A stretch of DNA of 64,000 nucleotides from Rutpela maculata (taxonomy: Eukaryota > Arthropoda > Insecta > Coleoptera > Cerambycidae), in assembly GCA_936432065.2 (NCBI GenBank), contig OW386293.2:25990234-26054233 (forward strand). Reading direction: 5' to 3'. Every line of letters starts with the position of its first letter. The stretch's first letter is position 1. The translations under genes were made by a program, and so were the position numbers. The notes beneath the pieces are model-generated. The model was not told where the DNA came from, made no database searches, and was given only the letters and a program-made list of their open reading frames with translations. Of this stretch, positions 11,587 through 24,400 are shown piece by piece.

Positions 11587-13736
11587 CAGTGTGTCCCGCT
11601 TTTCATAAATCCACCCTAATATCCGAGTTATTAATAATGCGATTTTTTTCAAATTTGGGTTGTAATTATATGTTGGAAAAATGAATTATTTGGCATAGTA
11701 AACATTTTCATTTGTCATGGGCGTGCGGTTTTAGGGAGTAAAAAGAGATCGACTTTTTGGCAAAAGGATATTAGGGCTTATTTTAGACAAATTTTTCTAT
11801 CTCAAAAGCGGATTATGGCAGAAACGAAAAATTAATTAATTTTTTAATATATCAGTTATTAATAATGCGATTTTCTTCAAATTTGGGTGGTAATTCTATG
11901 TTGGAAAAATGAATTATTTGGCATAGTAAAAATTTTCGTTCTTCATTGGCGTGCGGTTTTAGGGGGGTAAAATAGGGTAGGTTTTTTGGCAAAAGGATAT
12001 TGGGGCTTATTTTAGACAAATTTTTCTAACATAATTGGATTCAGCATGTCCAAAAACCTCTTCATCCATTTTCTTCATGATCTCAAAAACGGATTATGGC
12101 AGAAACGAAATATTAATTAATTTCTTAAAAAACACTTTTTAATTTTTTGCTGTAACAAACCAAAAACAACATTTTTTTATAAATTCTGGCCTCTTCAACA
12201 TAACCACCTTCCAATGATACCACACCGTTTGTCATAAATGTTGCCTCGTCGCTAAACATTATGTTGTGTTATTTAATTTATCAATCTTACTGATAATGGC
12301 AGAAAATCGGAGAGTAGTTCTTACAATTGAAGAAAAAGTTGAAATTATCCTCTTAATTGGTGATAATGAAAGATCTACGCGTCAAGTTGCTCGAATATTT
12401 AATCAACGTCATCGTGACGAGCACCAATTTGCCACAAAACCGTTGGTGACATCAACAAACTGTTTGAAAGAACCGGAGCCATTTTCAAGAGACGAAGAAG
12501 GTACAATTTAAATTTACGAAAATATCCAGACGACGAACGCATTTTAACAGAATTTCGGAACAATCCAAATGGTAGTATAAGGGCAGTTGCGAGAACACCA
12601 AAATTAACTAAAAATAAAATATGGAGGTGTTTGAAACGCAGTAGGATTAGGGCATTTAAACCAAAATTTTTCCATACTCTCTTAGAAGGTGATTTTGAAC
12701 GGTGGTTTGAATTTTGCCAATAGTTGCAAGGTAACTATCTTAACGACAGATTTTTTTTTGAAGAACATACTGTTTAGTGACGAGGCTACATTTACGACAA
12801 ACTTTGTGGTATCTAGTCAAAATTGTAGATATTGGGCAGCCGAAAATCCCAACAACTGTAAAAACCAATACAGTGAAAAAGTTAACGTGTGGTGTGGCAT
12901 ATTAAACGAACAAATTGTTAGCCCCTTTTTCCTGGATAACCTCAACACAGAAAATTTTCTAAATTTTTTACAAAATGATTTAGACGATTTTTTTATGGAA
13001 ATGCCTTTAGTACAGAGAGAAAATGTATACTTTCAGTTAGATGGTGCCCCGGCGCACAATTCTCTGATAGTTAGAAATTTTTTAAATGCAAATTTCCCCT
13101 ATGAAGTGGATAAGTAGAAATAGCCCTTTAGAACCGTGGTCCCCTAGATCGCCTGATATTACTCCTTGTGACATTTTTGAAAAATAAAGTGTATGCTACT
13201 CGGCCGCGTAACAGACAAGAGCTTTGCCGTAGGATTAGGCAAGCGTGTCAAGAAATTACTCCCCAAACTTTAAGAAAAGTGATTGTACGGTTAAGAAGGG
13301 TTGTTGAAAAGTGTATTTTATTGGAAGGTGGTTATGTTGAAGAGACCAGAATTAAAAAAAAAGTTGTTTTTAGGTTTGTTATAGCAATTAAATAAAGTTA
13401 TAAAAAATTTAAAAAGTATTTTTTAAGAAATTAATTAATATTTCGTTTCTGCCATAATCCGTTTTTTGAGATCATGGAGAATATGGATTAAGGGGCTTTT
13501 GGACATGCTGAATCCAAATATGATAGAAAAATTTGTGTAAAATAAGCCCTAATATCCTTTTGCCAAAAAACCTACCCTATTTTACCCCCTAAAACCGCAC
13601 GCCAATGGAGAATGAAAATTTTTACTATGCCAAATAACTCATTTTTCCTACGTATAATTACCACTCAAATTTGAAGAAAATCGCATTATTAATAATTGAG
13701 ATATTAAGGTGGATTTATGAAAAGCGGGACACACTG
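11587..13736 (+). mobile_element. Mariner-like DNA transposon, 2.15 kb
   Basis: The ends are inverted repeats beginning CAGTGTGTCCCGC; the outer 37 bases match at 36 positions. Both sides are flanked by TATA, consistent with a TA target duplication. The inverted similarity continues inward through the 'ggattatggcagaaacga' block (12083 and 13440). The left subterminal region carries a 228-bp direct duplication, with units starting at 11626 and 11854. The internal transposase frame is broken, so the copy is non-autonomous now, although its ends are almost intact. Confidence 0.85.
12296..13395 (+). pseudogene. Broken mariner/Tc1-like transposase
   Basis: The start MAENRRVVLTIEEKVEII and the following STRQVARIFNQRH form the N-terminal helix-turn-helix region. 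The reading frame then shifts at about 12440 (GDINKLFERTGAIF lies in another frame) and again before 12700. The catalytic domain continues in FSDEATF (first Asp), EKVNVWCGILN, FQLDGAPAHN (second Asp), a further shift near 13105, then PWSPRSPDITPCD (third acidic residue). At least three frame disruptions make it a pseudogene. The related relic at 35639-36640 shares IWRCLK and KF.HTL.GD.  It is expected to act by cut-and-paste at TA. Confidence 0.8.
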
Positions 13737-13740
13737 TATA

Positions 13741-14570
13741 ACAACTATACACATGCTTTAAAGCACAAACGGTCCGCTTAAGATCGACATTTTTTCGCAC
13801 AAAACTGTGTCATAAACATGTAAAAAAATTGACCAAAACCTGCTGGTAGCCAAATTTTTTGAGATGAGGGGAAAGGGTTAAAGAACGTTTATGTAAATAT
13901 TCTACGAATTTTGTTAAAAAGTGTTAAATATACAAATTCAGTCATATGAAATTACCTTCAATTTGAGACTGATTTCATTCAATTTGATAAAAAAATTGAC
14001 CACAATATGTTTTAGTAAATTTTCGCCCCTTTCTGAATATCGAATTTCAACGGGCATTTCCCGTGATTAACTCAAATACTAAAAATCTACAAAAAAATGT
14101 TTACTAATAAGTTGGAAGATACTTCATTTCCCTGCAATTTTAAAGTACGTTCTTATGAAAATCGAAATGCTTATTTATTCCTTTTAAGTTTTATGATCTA
14201 AAAAAATCAAATGTTAGCTGATGTTAAAAAAATTTTGAGGCCTTTGGTTTTCGTGTACACTAGTGGCACATAGAAATCTTGTCCCTATAATAAGATAGAG
14301 TGAAATATAAATAGCAAAATAATGTACATGAAAGAAAGCGATATATTAACATTGATGCCAGGCACTTCAGTATGTTAAAAATTCCGCCGACGACTAAAAC
14401 TAGCTAAAAAGAAAAGTGGCAACAGCGTAAGTTAAATCTGTTTCTTTTCACCATATTATTTGTCCATTTCTCTTCTCTTCTACCTTACATTGGCATCGAC
14501 TCAATATTTTAAAATGGCACTACTGTATACACTAAATTCCAATTTTATGGACTCTTACTTGGGTAGAGAC
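13741..14570. other. No gene seen
   Basis: AT-rich unique-looking sequence between the mariner-like element and a repeat family A copy. No recognisable protein, splice-flanked frame or structured repeat was found. Confidence 0.4.
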
Positions 14571-14844
14571 CCATTTACCCCCCAACCCTTCAACGGAATG
14601 AGATCAAAATATAATCTAGTTCCAGATCTCGTTAGTACATGGGTGTACCAAATTTCAAGTCAATATCATAAAGTGTTCCCGAGTAATCGTGTGCACAAAA
14701 AAGTTACAGAAGGATCGACAGACCGAGAGAATTTTTTTCCTCTCAAACTTAAAATTGCGAATTTTCATGATATTTTAAGCCTATTTGAATAAAAAAAAAA
14801 ATTGTTTTCGTTACTATATTTCCACATGTGGATGTTGAAGTAAT
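14571..14844 (-). repeat. Dispersed repeat family A, truncated copy
   Basis: It contains, in reverse orientation, the family A blocks 'taatctagttccagatctcg', 'gtaccaaatttcaagtcaat', 'cgtgtgcacaaaa' and the terminal 'acttccacat' motif. Fuller copies are at 17214-17930 and 47719-48294; another truncated minus copy is at 23651-23937. It has no coding capacity; the 110-codon frame here is an accident of the repeat. Confidence 0.7.
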
Positions 14845-15437
14845 AAGAAACGACAGAGAAAAATGATATATATCTATCACTATTGCCAAGGCATGATGAC
14901 TTGTCCCGACCTATCAATACCTACTTGCTTGCTTGCTATTCGTTATCATGTGAGACCATTTTCGATTAATCTGTTAATGTGACCAAAAGAGCTTCCCCAC
15001 CTACAAACATTAATAACCCGAAAACGAATAGGACATTAACTAATTGGGGCGCAAAGGAACGCATAACGGGCGCAATCTTTCTGTGAAAAAAAAGTAAAGA
15101 AAAAAAATTGCGGGGGGCGGCAACTTTACTCACCCCAAACAAGAACCGGTCTAAATCTAATTCAACACAAAGATTTCATGGTGCCAGCTTCTAGCAAATA
15201 GAACACACCGTGAAAAAATATGAGGTAAGATCGAATCACTGTTTTGTTCAAGAGGTAGATCTCGAAGTTCCATTGCTTATAATTATCGAATGCTCCTCCT
15301 ACTTAATATACTATTGCGCGTAGTTTCAATAATAATTGACTGTGCGCAGGTCGGGAAAATTAAATCTTGAGGTGTCTTGAGCTACTTATACCATCAAGGG
15401 AATATATTAAATCAGTAAGTGCCCTACTGTGATAACC

Positions 15438-18400
15438 ATGGCTACAAGTGAACGATATCAAATTACTACAGCAGACATTCCAGTGGAAATTTGGTTGAAA
15501 ATATTTAAGTAAGTAATTTAAATACTTAATACACCGATTTGAATTTAATTGTTATAGTCCATTGAAATTTTTTGAGGATAACCTTGCACATATACTATAA
15601 TCCAGTTACGTTGCTGCTTTATTTGTGAAAATCACGCACAAGCTACTTAGAGAGTTTAGGTGATATCATAAATGTGCATGCAGCAAACGGTTAATAACTT
15701 GAATTATATTAACATCAAGATAATGTTTTAATATAAATGAATGTTTATCTATGTATTGTATTCTATGTCTTATACAATTTTTATATCACTTATTATTTAT
15801 TTACTTATTTGTTATTTTATTTTTTAAACTTTGTCGACAAGAATTTGTATTTTTCTAAACAATAACAAAATAAACAAAAACAATTTTGGGTAGGGTAGGA
15901 CCAAGTTCTTTTCGTTGTGTAGGGGAGTCAGTGTAAGTTTAAAATTGAGTTTTCGGGATCGGCGGCCATACCATTTGACAGCCATCTTGAAAAAGTTTTT
16001 GCCCTATATCTCCGTAACTACATTTTGCAAAAATTTATAAAGAGGTTTTTTTGTTTAGAATCGAATTCTCTGCAACTTTACTGAATAAACTGTTTGTCTC
16101 AAATTGAATAATTAAAATGTTATAACCTTTTGGAAGATAGAAATTTGTCATAAAATTTTCTTTTAAGCGCTAAACCTATGTTTGTTCAATTTCAACAAAA
16201 AAATGCTTCACATGTTTTTTCTAGAGGATTTCATAACGAATAATTTTCATTCATACTTTTTTTAATTTTCTAAGGATTTTACAGCTCTGTGTAGGGATCG
16301 AAGTGACATATCATGGCTTACAAATTGAGAGATCGGTGGTTCGATCCCTACACACTACGGATTTTTTTCGTTAAAAACTATTAATAACCGCGGTAAAATA
16401 TAAATATTGTTACCTGTGGTAATGGGCGATTTCAGGCGGGTGCTTTGCCCCGAAAAAAAGGACCCCTTTAGGCCTCTTTTCCAGTTGGGCCAACATAACG
16501 CGTCAACCCATTTCTCTCCTACAGCCGATAAGACATCCCTAGCGTCATTTAGTGACTATACTCAAACTCTGAATAAAACTCTGAATAATTATAAGCACCT
16601 AATATGCACTTGCTTCCTAAAAATAAAAAAGACCCAAACATCTTGAAAATTTAGCTCCAAAAATTATTCAATAATATGGAGGAAATTGAAAAGAGAGGAA
16701 AAACTGACAAACTTTGGATTACCTATATGAAAATGGTTATATTGGCAAAATCAAAATAAAGAATAAAAATTTGGCTAACTTCAACATGCTGGTAAATTTG
16801 TAAATGTTATAATTTTTATTCCTAACTTTTCTGCACTGAAGTACTTACCTTGAACTAAAAGATAATGCATTTATAACTTATATTAAGGTCAGTTATTTTT
16901 TATGGGCCTGTGAATAGTTAGAATTAAGAGATAACTATATTATATTGTTATTTTTATATACTAATAAATATATATCAATAGCCATCAAAAATGGCAACAC
17001 AAGAGAGTATTTTGTATCCTCTTTAAAACCCACTTTGATGTTTCTTCCTAGCTTGTATGGTTTTCTAGCAATTCAATTTTTTCTATAGGCCGCGCGCAAA
17101 AAATTTCAAATAAACGAAAATTCTCACGCATTAAAAATATAAATTTTGGACGTTTTTTCAATATTGATTTTCTCGAAAGCCGTGGCATATACAACAAAAT
17201 TACAATAGGACTTTTACTTCCACATCCAGTGGAAGTATAGTAACGACAGAAAAAATTTTTAAAAATTTTTATTGTTCAAATAGACTTAGAATGTCATGAA
17301 ACGTCGAGATTTTAAATTTGAGCGAAAAAAAATTTCTGTCTGTCTGCCGGTCTGTCTGCCGGTCTGTCTGTAACTTTTTTTGTGCGCACGTTTACTCTGG
17401 AACCGTTTGAGATATTGACTTGAAATTTGGTACACGTATGTACTTTAACGAGATCTAGAACTAGATTATATTTTCGTCTTGTTCCGTCTGAGGGTTGGGG
17501 GGTAAATGGGGGTAAATTTGATAAATAGGTAAATCAAGCAGGTAAGAGCCCATAAAATTGGTATTTAGTATATACAAGAGAAGCTAAGGTCTCAAAAAAA
17601 AATTTGGCACTAGCCACCCCCATCACCGCCCCCATCCCATTATTAAAGGGGATGAAAAAAAAAATGTGATTTAGTGTGTGTACAAGAACCAGAAACCTCA
17701 AAATATTTTTTTACTTCATCCACCCCCACTACCACCCCCTATCACCAACCCCACCCCACTACCGATGTGGGGTATCGTTTTATGGGTTTTTAGGGTAGAA
17801 GATTTCAAATATTATATTATTAAAGTTCCATAAACAATTATTTTCACATACAAAGTTTTTTCGTTGTGAGTGACTTGGATAGAGAATCTGGATGTGGAAG
17901 TAGTGATTCCTTGGGCAGCGGTTTTTGTTAGGAAATTAGTCAAGCATTCCTTTTTATAACGGGAATTCTTTTATATCTTCAACGGTTAACGAGTTATCAG
18001 TAAATAAGGCTTTTTCACCGAAGGGGTGGGTTTTTGGGGGGTTGCGCGGCACCCCCAGAACGGATTTTTGTGGTTTGGTGATGCCCTCCACTAACAGTTA
18101 CCGCAGGAAAATCTCAGATAACATTTTTTGCAAGCTTTTGGTGTATTTTTTACTTTACCGACTGGACTAAGCCCCTACACAAAGAAAAAAAACTTGTCCA
18201 ATACAAAATGCAAGGTTAAATGTAAAATTTCAATGGACTATTATTTATTAAGAAAGATTCTGCGTGACTGATATCACTGACAGTTGATAAGAAACGAAAA
18301 ATTGGTTGCCAATTTAGATTGGCGTTAAAGAGCAATGTTAAAAAAAGGCCTTTTTTGGCCCATCCGTGGTAAAATGTGGAAGCCATCCTTTTTTTACTAA

Positions 18401-21400
18401 TTTTGGGATGCTGAAAACGAATCCGTCAACCGTTTTGGCAAAAAATCTCCAGAACACACCGGGACCATCCTTATTTGGGGGTGAAATTGGAATTTTGCAG
18501 GAAATTCTCTTAAATACTAAGTTTCGATAACTAAGTAGAAACAGAAGTAAAAAAATCAAATTCACCCCTTCAACCCTCCTCGCCATTCTCTCACCACCCC
18601 CAAGAGGGATGTAAGCTACTGTGATAATTATATAGTTATTTACATATTTTTAAAAAACCCACAACACCTCATTGAGTGGTTGCTATCAAAATATAATAAT
18701 CTGATTATTTCTGAGTACACTCATATGCCTCCTCACCTCTAGAAGAGGTGGGTCTCACCTTCTCAGGAATATTGATCGGTTTTAATTACAAAAAAAATCC
18801 TAATACACAGTTGGGTTTTTTTTATCATATAAGGTGACTTGGCCAATTCAGATTACTCCTGCGTTACACCCCCTCTAAGGAGGGGGTGTAAGATTTTTTT
18901 GGCATGTCCGTGGTAAAGTGTGAAAACCATATATTTTTAGAGAATATTATTTAGGTATTATGCAAATCACAACTTACACACTTTTTTATTTATTATGAAA
19001 ATACCTACTTTCTGTATATTGTTGCCCTAACCTGGGCACGCTAATATACTAGTCAGGTAAATATTTTAAAACACTCATTATTGGAGAACCAATCAAAACA
19101 ACTACTCTTCTAGCTAATACTGACGAAGTATTGAATTACATGATAGGATTCCTGGCATTTTAAAGCAAAAAGATATTGAAGATACTTAAATTATTTATTG
19201 AAATTCAGTCATTCACAAGAATTTCAACTCTAGAAAAGTTGTACAAGTTTTTTCGAACTCGTTAGTTCTCATCAGTAGAGTATAGAAACTTTTCTAGAGT
19301 TGAAATTCTTGTGAATGACTGAATTTCAATAAATAATTTAAGTATCTTCAATATCTTTTTGCTTTAAAATGCCAGGAATCCTATCATGTAATTCAATACT
19401 TCGTCAGTATTAGCTAGAAGAGTAGTTGTTTTGATTGGTTCTCCAATAATGAGTGTTTCAAAATATTTACCTGACTAGTATATTAGCGTGCCCAGATTAA
19501 GGCAACAATATACAGAAAGTAGGTATTTTCATAATAAATAAAAAAGTGTGTAAGTTGTGATTTGCATAATACCTAAATAATATTCTCTAATCATGATAAA
19601 AGAAAATAAATAAAAATAATTAATTGTAAAAAACATATATTTTTAATAATTTTGGTGTACTGAATACGAATCTGTCATCCGAATTGGCTAAAGATATCGG
19701 ATAAGACAGTAAAAAACAACCCTTATTTGGAGGTGGCATTGAAATTGATATAAGAGCTTGCAACAAAAATTTATTCTTTAGTGCAGGAAATTCTTTCAAA
19801 ATACTCAGTTTCGTTAGGTAAGTAGAAAAAGAAGCAAAAAACTAAATTCTCCTCCCCCCTCCCCCTCGTTTCCCTCAACCTTCACCACCCACAAGAACGG
19901 TGTACGTTACAATATCTAATATACGGTTATTTATTCATTAAAAAAAAACAAAACTCCTCGTTAAATGGCTAGCAGGTAATAATGTGATTACTTCTGAATA
20001 CTCTTACACCCATTCCCACCAATTAAGGTGGTGGATTTTATCTTTTTAGAGTTTTTATTGATTTTAATTGCAAAAGAAATCCCTAATCACCCAGTTTGAT
20101 GTTTTTTTCATCATAATAAGATGATTTAGTCAATTCAGATGAATATTTCTCCCCCTGAGATATTTCTGACAGAGCAATCCCTGTGCCACATTCCCACCTC
20201 CCGCAAAACGGGTAAATGATACGTCAATATATTTATATATATTTTCAATAAGTACTTAGTGATAATTTTTTGAAGTCATTAAGTTGCTCTATTATGATAG
20301 AAATCCATGTAAGAGGTAATGAAGGATTTCTGTTGTAATAAAAACGAATCGAAAGTCTCAAAATAGTTACTCCCACCCGTTTCGTGGGTAGATTTGGAAT
20401 TTGAGTGGGTCATAAAATGACAAAAGATTCCCATTCCAACAAACAAAAGTTATTTAAATAAATAAATAATTTTTTACTATAAAAATCAAGCAATATTTTT
20501 AAAAAATGAATAGTGACACCTTACACTCCTTCTTAGAGGAAATATTCAGGAGTGATCTGAATTGGCCAAGTCACCTTAATATGATAAAAAAAAACATCCA
20601 ACTGTGTATTAGTATTTTTTTTGTAATTAAAACCGATCAATATCCCCGAGAAAGATGAGACCCACCTCTTTTAGGGGTTTTTCTACTAAGCTACGCCTCC
20701 TCACACCTTTTATGTGTGAGGAGGCGTATGAATGTACTCATAAGTAATCAAATTATTATATTCTGATAACATCCACTCAATTAGGTGTTCTGGTTTTTTA
20801 AAAAATATGTAAATAACTATATAGTAGTTATAGTAGCACCACCCTTCTTGGGGGTGGTGAAAGAATGGCGAGGAGGGTTGAAGGGGTGAATTTAGTTTTT
20901 TTGATTTCTTTTTCTACTTACTTCTCGAAACTTCCTGCATAATTCCAATGTCACCCCCAAATAAGGATGGTTTTTTAATGAGTTCCGGAGATTTTTCGCC
21001 AAAATGGGTGACGGATTCGTTTTCAGCACCCCAAAATTACTGACTTTCACACAAAAAAAGCCCTTTTTTTAACATTGCTCCTTCTAGTGGTTGTTAAAAT
21101 TTTGAATAGTGTTTTAACGAAAGGAAAAAGCGAGAAATTTGAATTTTTCAAAGATTATCTCAAGATTCTCTCGTTTCAAAATAGTACTACTTAATATTAA
21201 CCTAATGCCTCAAGATGATAGTGATGCAGAAAACTCGGATGGTTGTGATGATCTTGGTGTTCTTGTTGTTTAATAATTTTACTATTACACATTACTTTTG
21301 ACAATTGTTATTAATTGAATGAATTATGTAAAATTTTAACTTTATGTTTTTTCTTATTTTGTTATATAAAAAGCTCTTTTTTTCGATACCGTAAAAAAAG

Positions 21401-24400
21401 TTAAAATGGTTTTATTGATAATGAAACAGTAATGTTTATTTATCATGAATAAGTTTTTTTTGTCACAGGTGTTTACAATGGGCTCATTTAGCGCTTTTTT
21501 TTTATTTTCAGAAAGATCTAATTTTAAGACCCTGTGCAAAAAACTAGAATTTTGTGAAACCTATAAATCGTATAAAAAACATCATAAAAATGGACCGCAC
21601 TCGCGGTCGAGTCACAGATCAAACAAACCAGATGTTTCACTTAATAGTATTCCCTATGTAACCAGTTTCATTTTTTGTCATGTGACGTATACCTTCCAGG
21701 ATTCTGCACAGAAGACATAAACAGAGCGACCTAGCGGTTGACATGGAAGTTAAGACCAGCGAGTATAATGTCACAGGAGGGAATGTTTAGTACTGAAATC
21801 TCAGAGATGGAAGTCGTCATCGGCTACACCAGTGATATTAATTATTTTGGAATGTGGTGTGTTGTATTGAAGCTTAGAGTTGTTATTGTTATACATTTAA
21901 GTGGTTTTTTGAGTATTTATTAGGTGACTTTTAATTATTGTTACGTGTCATCAGCTCCCTCCTGTGACTATACTCGCTGGTTAAGACTGCTTGGTATATG
22001 CGCAGATCACTACACAAATTGGTACCTTCCAGGAGTTGATTTATTATCTAAACCATGAAACGTCATAAGTGAAACATCTGGTTTGTTTGATCTGTGGTCG
22101 AGTATCGGCCGTGACGTCACTTGATAGGAACCCGCTAGCCGAAACGGCTAGCTGCAGGGCGTTATTATAGTTTCACAATATTACAAAGCAGTGTGTTTTG
22201 AAAGTTATGCGTGTTTGTGAAGAATTTCAGTTTGTCAACTATTTTCACCGATTTATATTACTATCCTCTGACGTCACGATGTTGATCGCGCCGTGCTCTT
22301 TAAAAGTCGTATATTTCGAAAACCACATATTGGATTCATCTGAAATTTTCAATATCGTCTAATATTAACTAATACTTTATCCACAAGAAGTAACAACTAC
22401 TAAATGAAATTCATTAAATGAGCCCATTATTACACCTATTTCATTTAATCAAATAAGTATATTATAACCGGCAAAAATTTTTAAGAAACAACGTAGAAAA
22501 AAAAATTGCACAGAAATTCGTCTCATAACAGACTGAATTCAAATATCGAATAAAAAAAGGTTTGTCTCTCTGTGTATGTGTGTACGTGCGTGCATGCGTG
22601 TATATAGACCGTTTCTTGTAAACACGATAACTTCTGTTAGACTTAAAATTTTTAATTCAGATTTGGAACCTACAGAGTGACCCATTTAAATGCTGAACAC
22701 CTCTCTACATTTTTTATTTATTGTGCGATTTGGATCAAATTTTACTCATGTGTAGAACAAATTAGGATCTAATTATGACCAGAAAAACATTCGCCTTCTA
22801 CAAATGCAAAGCCATCGGCGGTACCAAAATATGCGGAAGAAAACAAAAAATCATATTAGGCATTTTTTATCGAAAAATTTTGTTAATGAAACTTGTTCTG
22901 AATTATCCAAAAACGTTAAGTCTAAAATTTAATCAAAATGAAAAAATTGAAAAATTGAAATTTTAAAAATTTTATAAATAATTATTTTAAAAAAAACTGC
23001 AAATTACTTGCCAACTACCTGGCAGCTTGAGTTTAATTTCAAATAAAATTATCGTTATACCATTTTTTAAATAAAAAACCCCACTCAAATAATATTTTCG
23101 GTCTTGGACATTATTTTAATCAAAATTTCAATATTTTTTTTATTTTGATTAAATTTATATTCAAGGTTTTTGGACAATTCCGAACAAGTTTCATTAACAA
23201 AATTTTCCGATAAAAAAATGCCTAATATGATTTTTTGTTTTTTTCTGCATACTTTCATACTGCAGGTGGCTTTGCATTTGTAGAAGGCGAATGTTTTTCT
23301 AGTCATAATTAGTTCCTAATTTGTCCTATACTTGAGTAAAATTTGATTAAAACCGCACAATAAATAAAAATTTTAGAGATGTGTTCAACTTTTAAATGGA
23401 TCACTCTGTATATAACACAGCATAGCAAAATACCTCCAATTGAAATTGGGCCATATCCCTTATACAGGGTGATCATCAGAGGACTGTAAACGCTCATTTA
23501 TATGTGAAACAGCTCTTATTTTAATTTTGGAGCAAAATGTTACTAAGGTTTTTGATTAAGCACACAAAAATATGAAAATGCACAAAATTTCTAAACCACA
23601 ATATATAGCTTCGAACCAACTTTATGTAGATTACAGAGCCATTTATCTCAATTTACCCCCCAACCCTTCGACGGAACAAGATGAAAATATAATCTAGTTC
23701 CAGATCTCGTTAAAATACATACACGTACCAAATTTCAAGTCAATATCTTAAACGGTTCCAGAGTAAACGTGTGCACAAAAAAAAAGTTACAGACAGACCG
23801 ACAGACAGACAGACAGAAGTTTTTTTTCACTCAAACTTAAAATCTCGACATTTCATAACATTCTAAGCCTATTTGAACAATAAAAATTAAAAAAAAAAAA
23901 TTGTCGTTACTATACTTCCACTGGACGTGGAAGTAATATATTTTTTAGTTGGCAACGGCCATACCACACTTTTTAATTAACAAACGTGCGGCGCTTAAAA
24001 AAATAACTCTGTAATAGTAAAAAACATTTTTTCGCTGACAGACCAATTTCTATGCATAAAAGAAATCTCAAACTTGATTTCAGTAAAAAATGAAGATTGT
24101 GTTTTGATGCGGCCGTTGTAGAAGCTTATTTAAAAAAAGGAAACGTTGGCACGGCGTTTACAAATTGAATCTGGCATAGTAAAAAACTATTTTTCGATGA
24201 CAGATCGATTTTTATGGATAGAGGAGATTTTAAATTTAATTTAAAAACGGAAATATAGAAGGTGTTATGAGATAGGGGAAATCTCAAACTTCATTTTTAA
24301 ACAAAAAGCAAGGAGATGTTATGAAGTGTACTACCATGAAAAAAATAATGTATGACAAAAGGTCTGTCAAATGTTAATTAACAAAAATTGTCAGACAGAC

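Larger units (their letters stand above)
18345..21080. repeat. Composite of three repeat units, one inverted
   Basis: Unit 1 (about 18345-18895) and unit 2 (18896-18939 plus 19646-20165, split by the hammerhead hairpin) are direct, diverged copies. Unit 3 (about 20500-21080) is an inverted, closer copy of unit 1. Shared blocks include 'accatccttatttggggg', 'caccccttcaaccctcctcg', 'tggccaattcaga' and 'aagtagaaa(c/a)agaa'. Unit 3 also holds a perfect 15-bp hairpin at 20692-20728 ('tacgcctcctcacac'). The stretch 20166-20500 is a poorer relative. Units 1 and 3 can pair over more than 500 bp. No coding capacity. Confidence 0.75.

Noticed and set aside
14460..14792. 110-codon open frame
   Set aside because: Most of it is a truncated, reversed family A repeat.
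16288..16354. tRNA gene
   Set aside because: B-box and a perfect outer stem are present, but D and anticodon arms do not fold.
17330..17390. CRISPR-like array from repeated 'gtctgtctgccg' units
   Set aside because: Short simple-sequence run shared by all family A repeats; no spacers, eukaryotic context.
19380..19420. Second hammerhead candidate (CTGACGA in the palindrome arm)
   Set aside because: No stem II followed by GAAA can be formed.
22775..23306. Two homologous small genes facing each other (MTRKTFAFYK...)
   Set aside because: They are the two arms of one foldback element; the similarity covers non-coding parts equally.
23460..23500. CTGATGA on the minus strand near 23475
   Set aside because: No stem II with GAAA at the right distance, and no partner strands.
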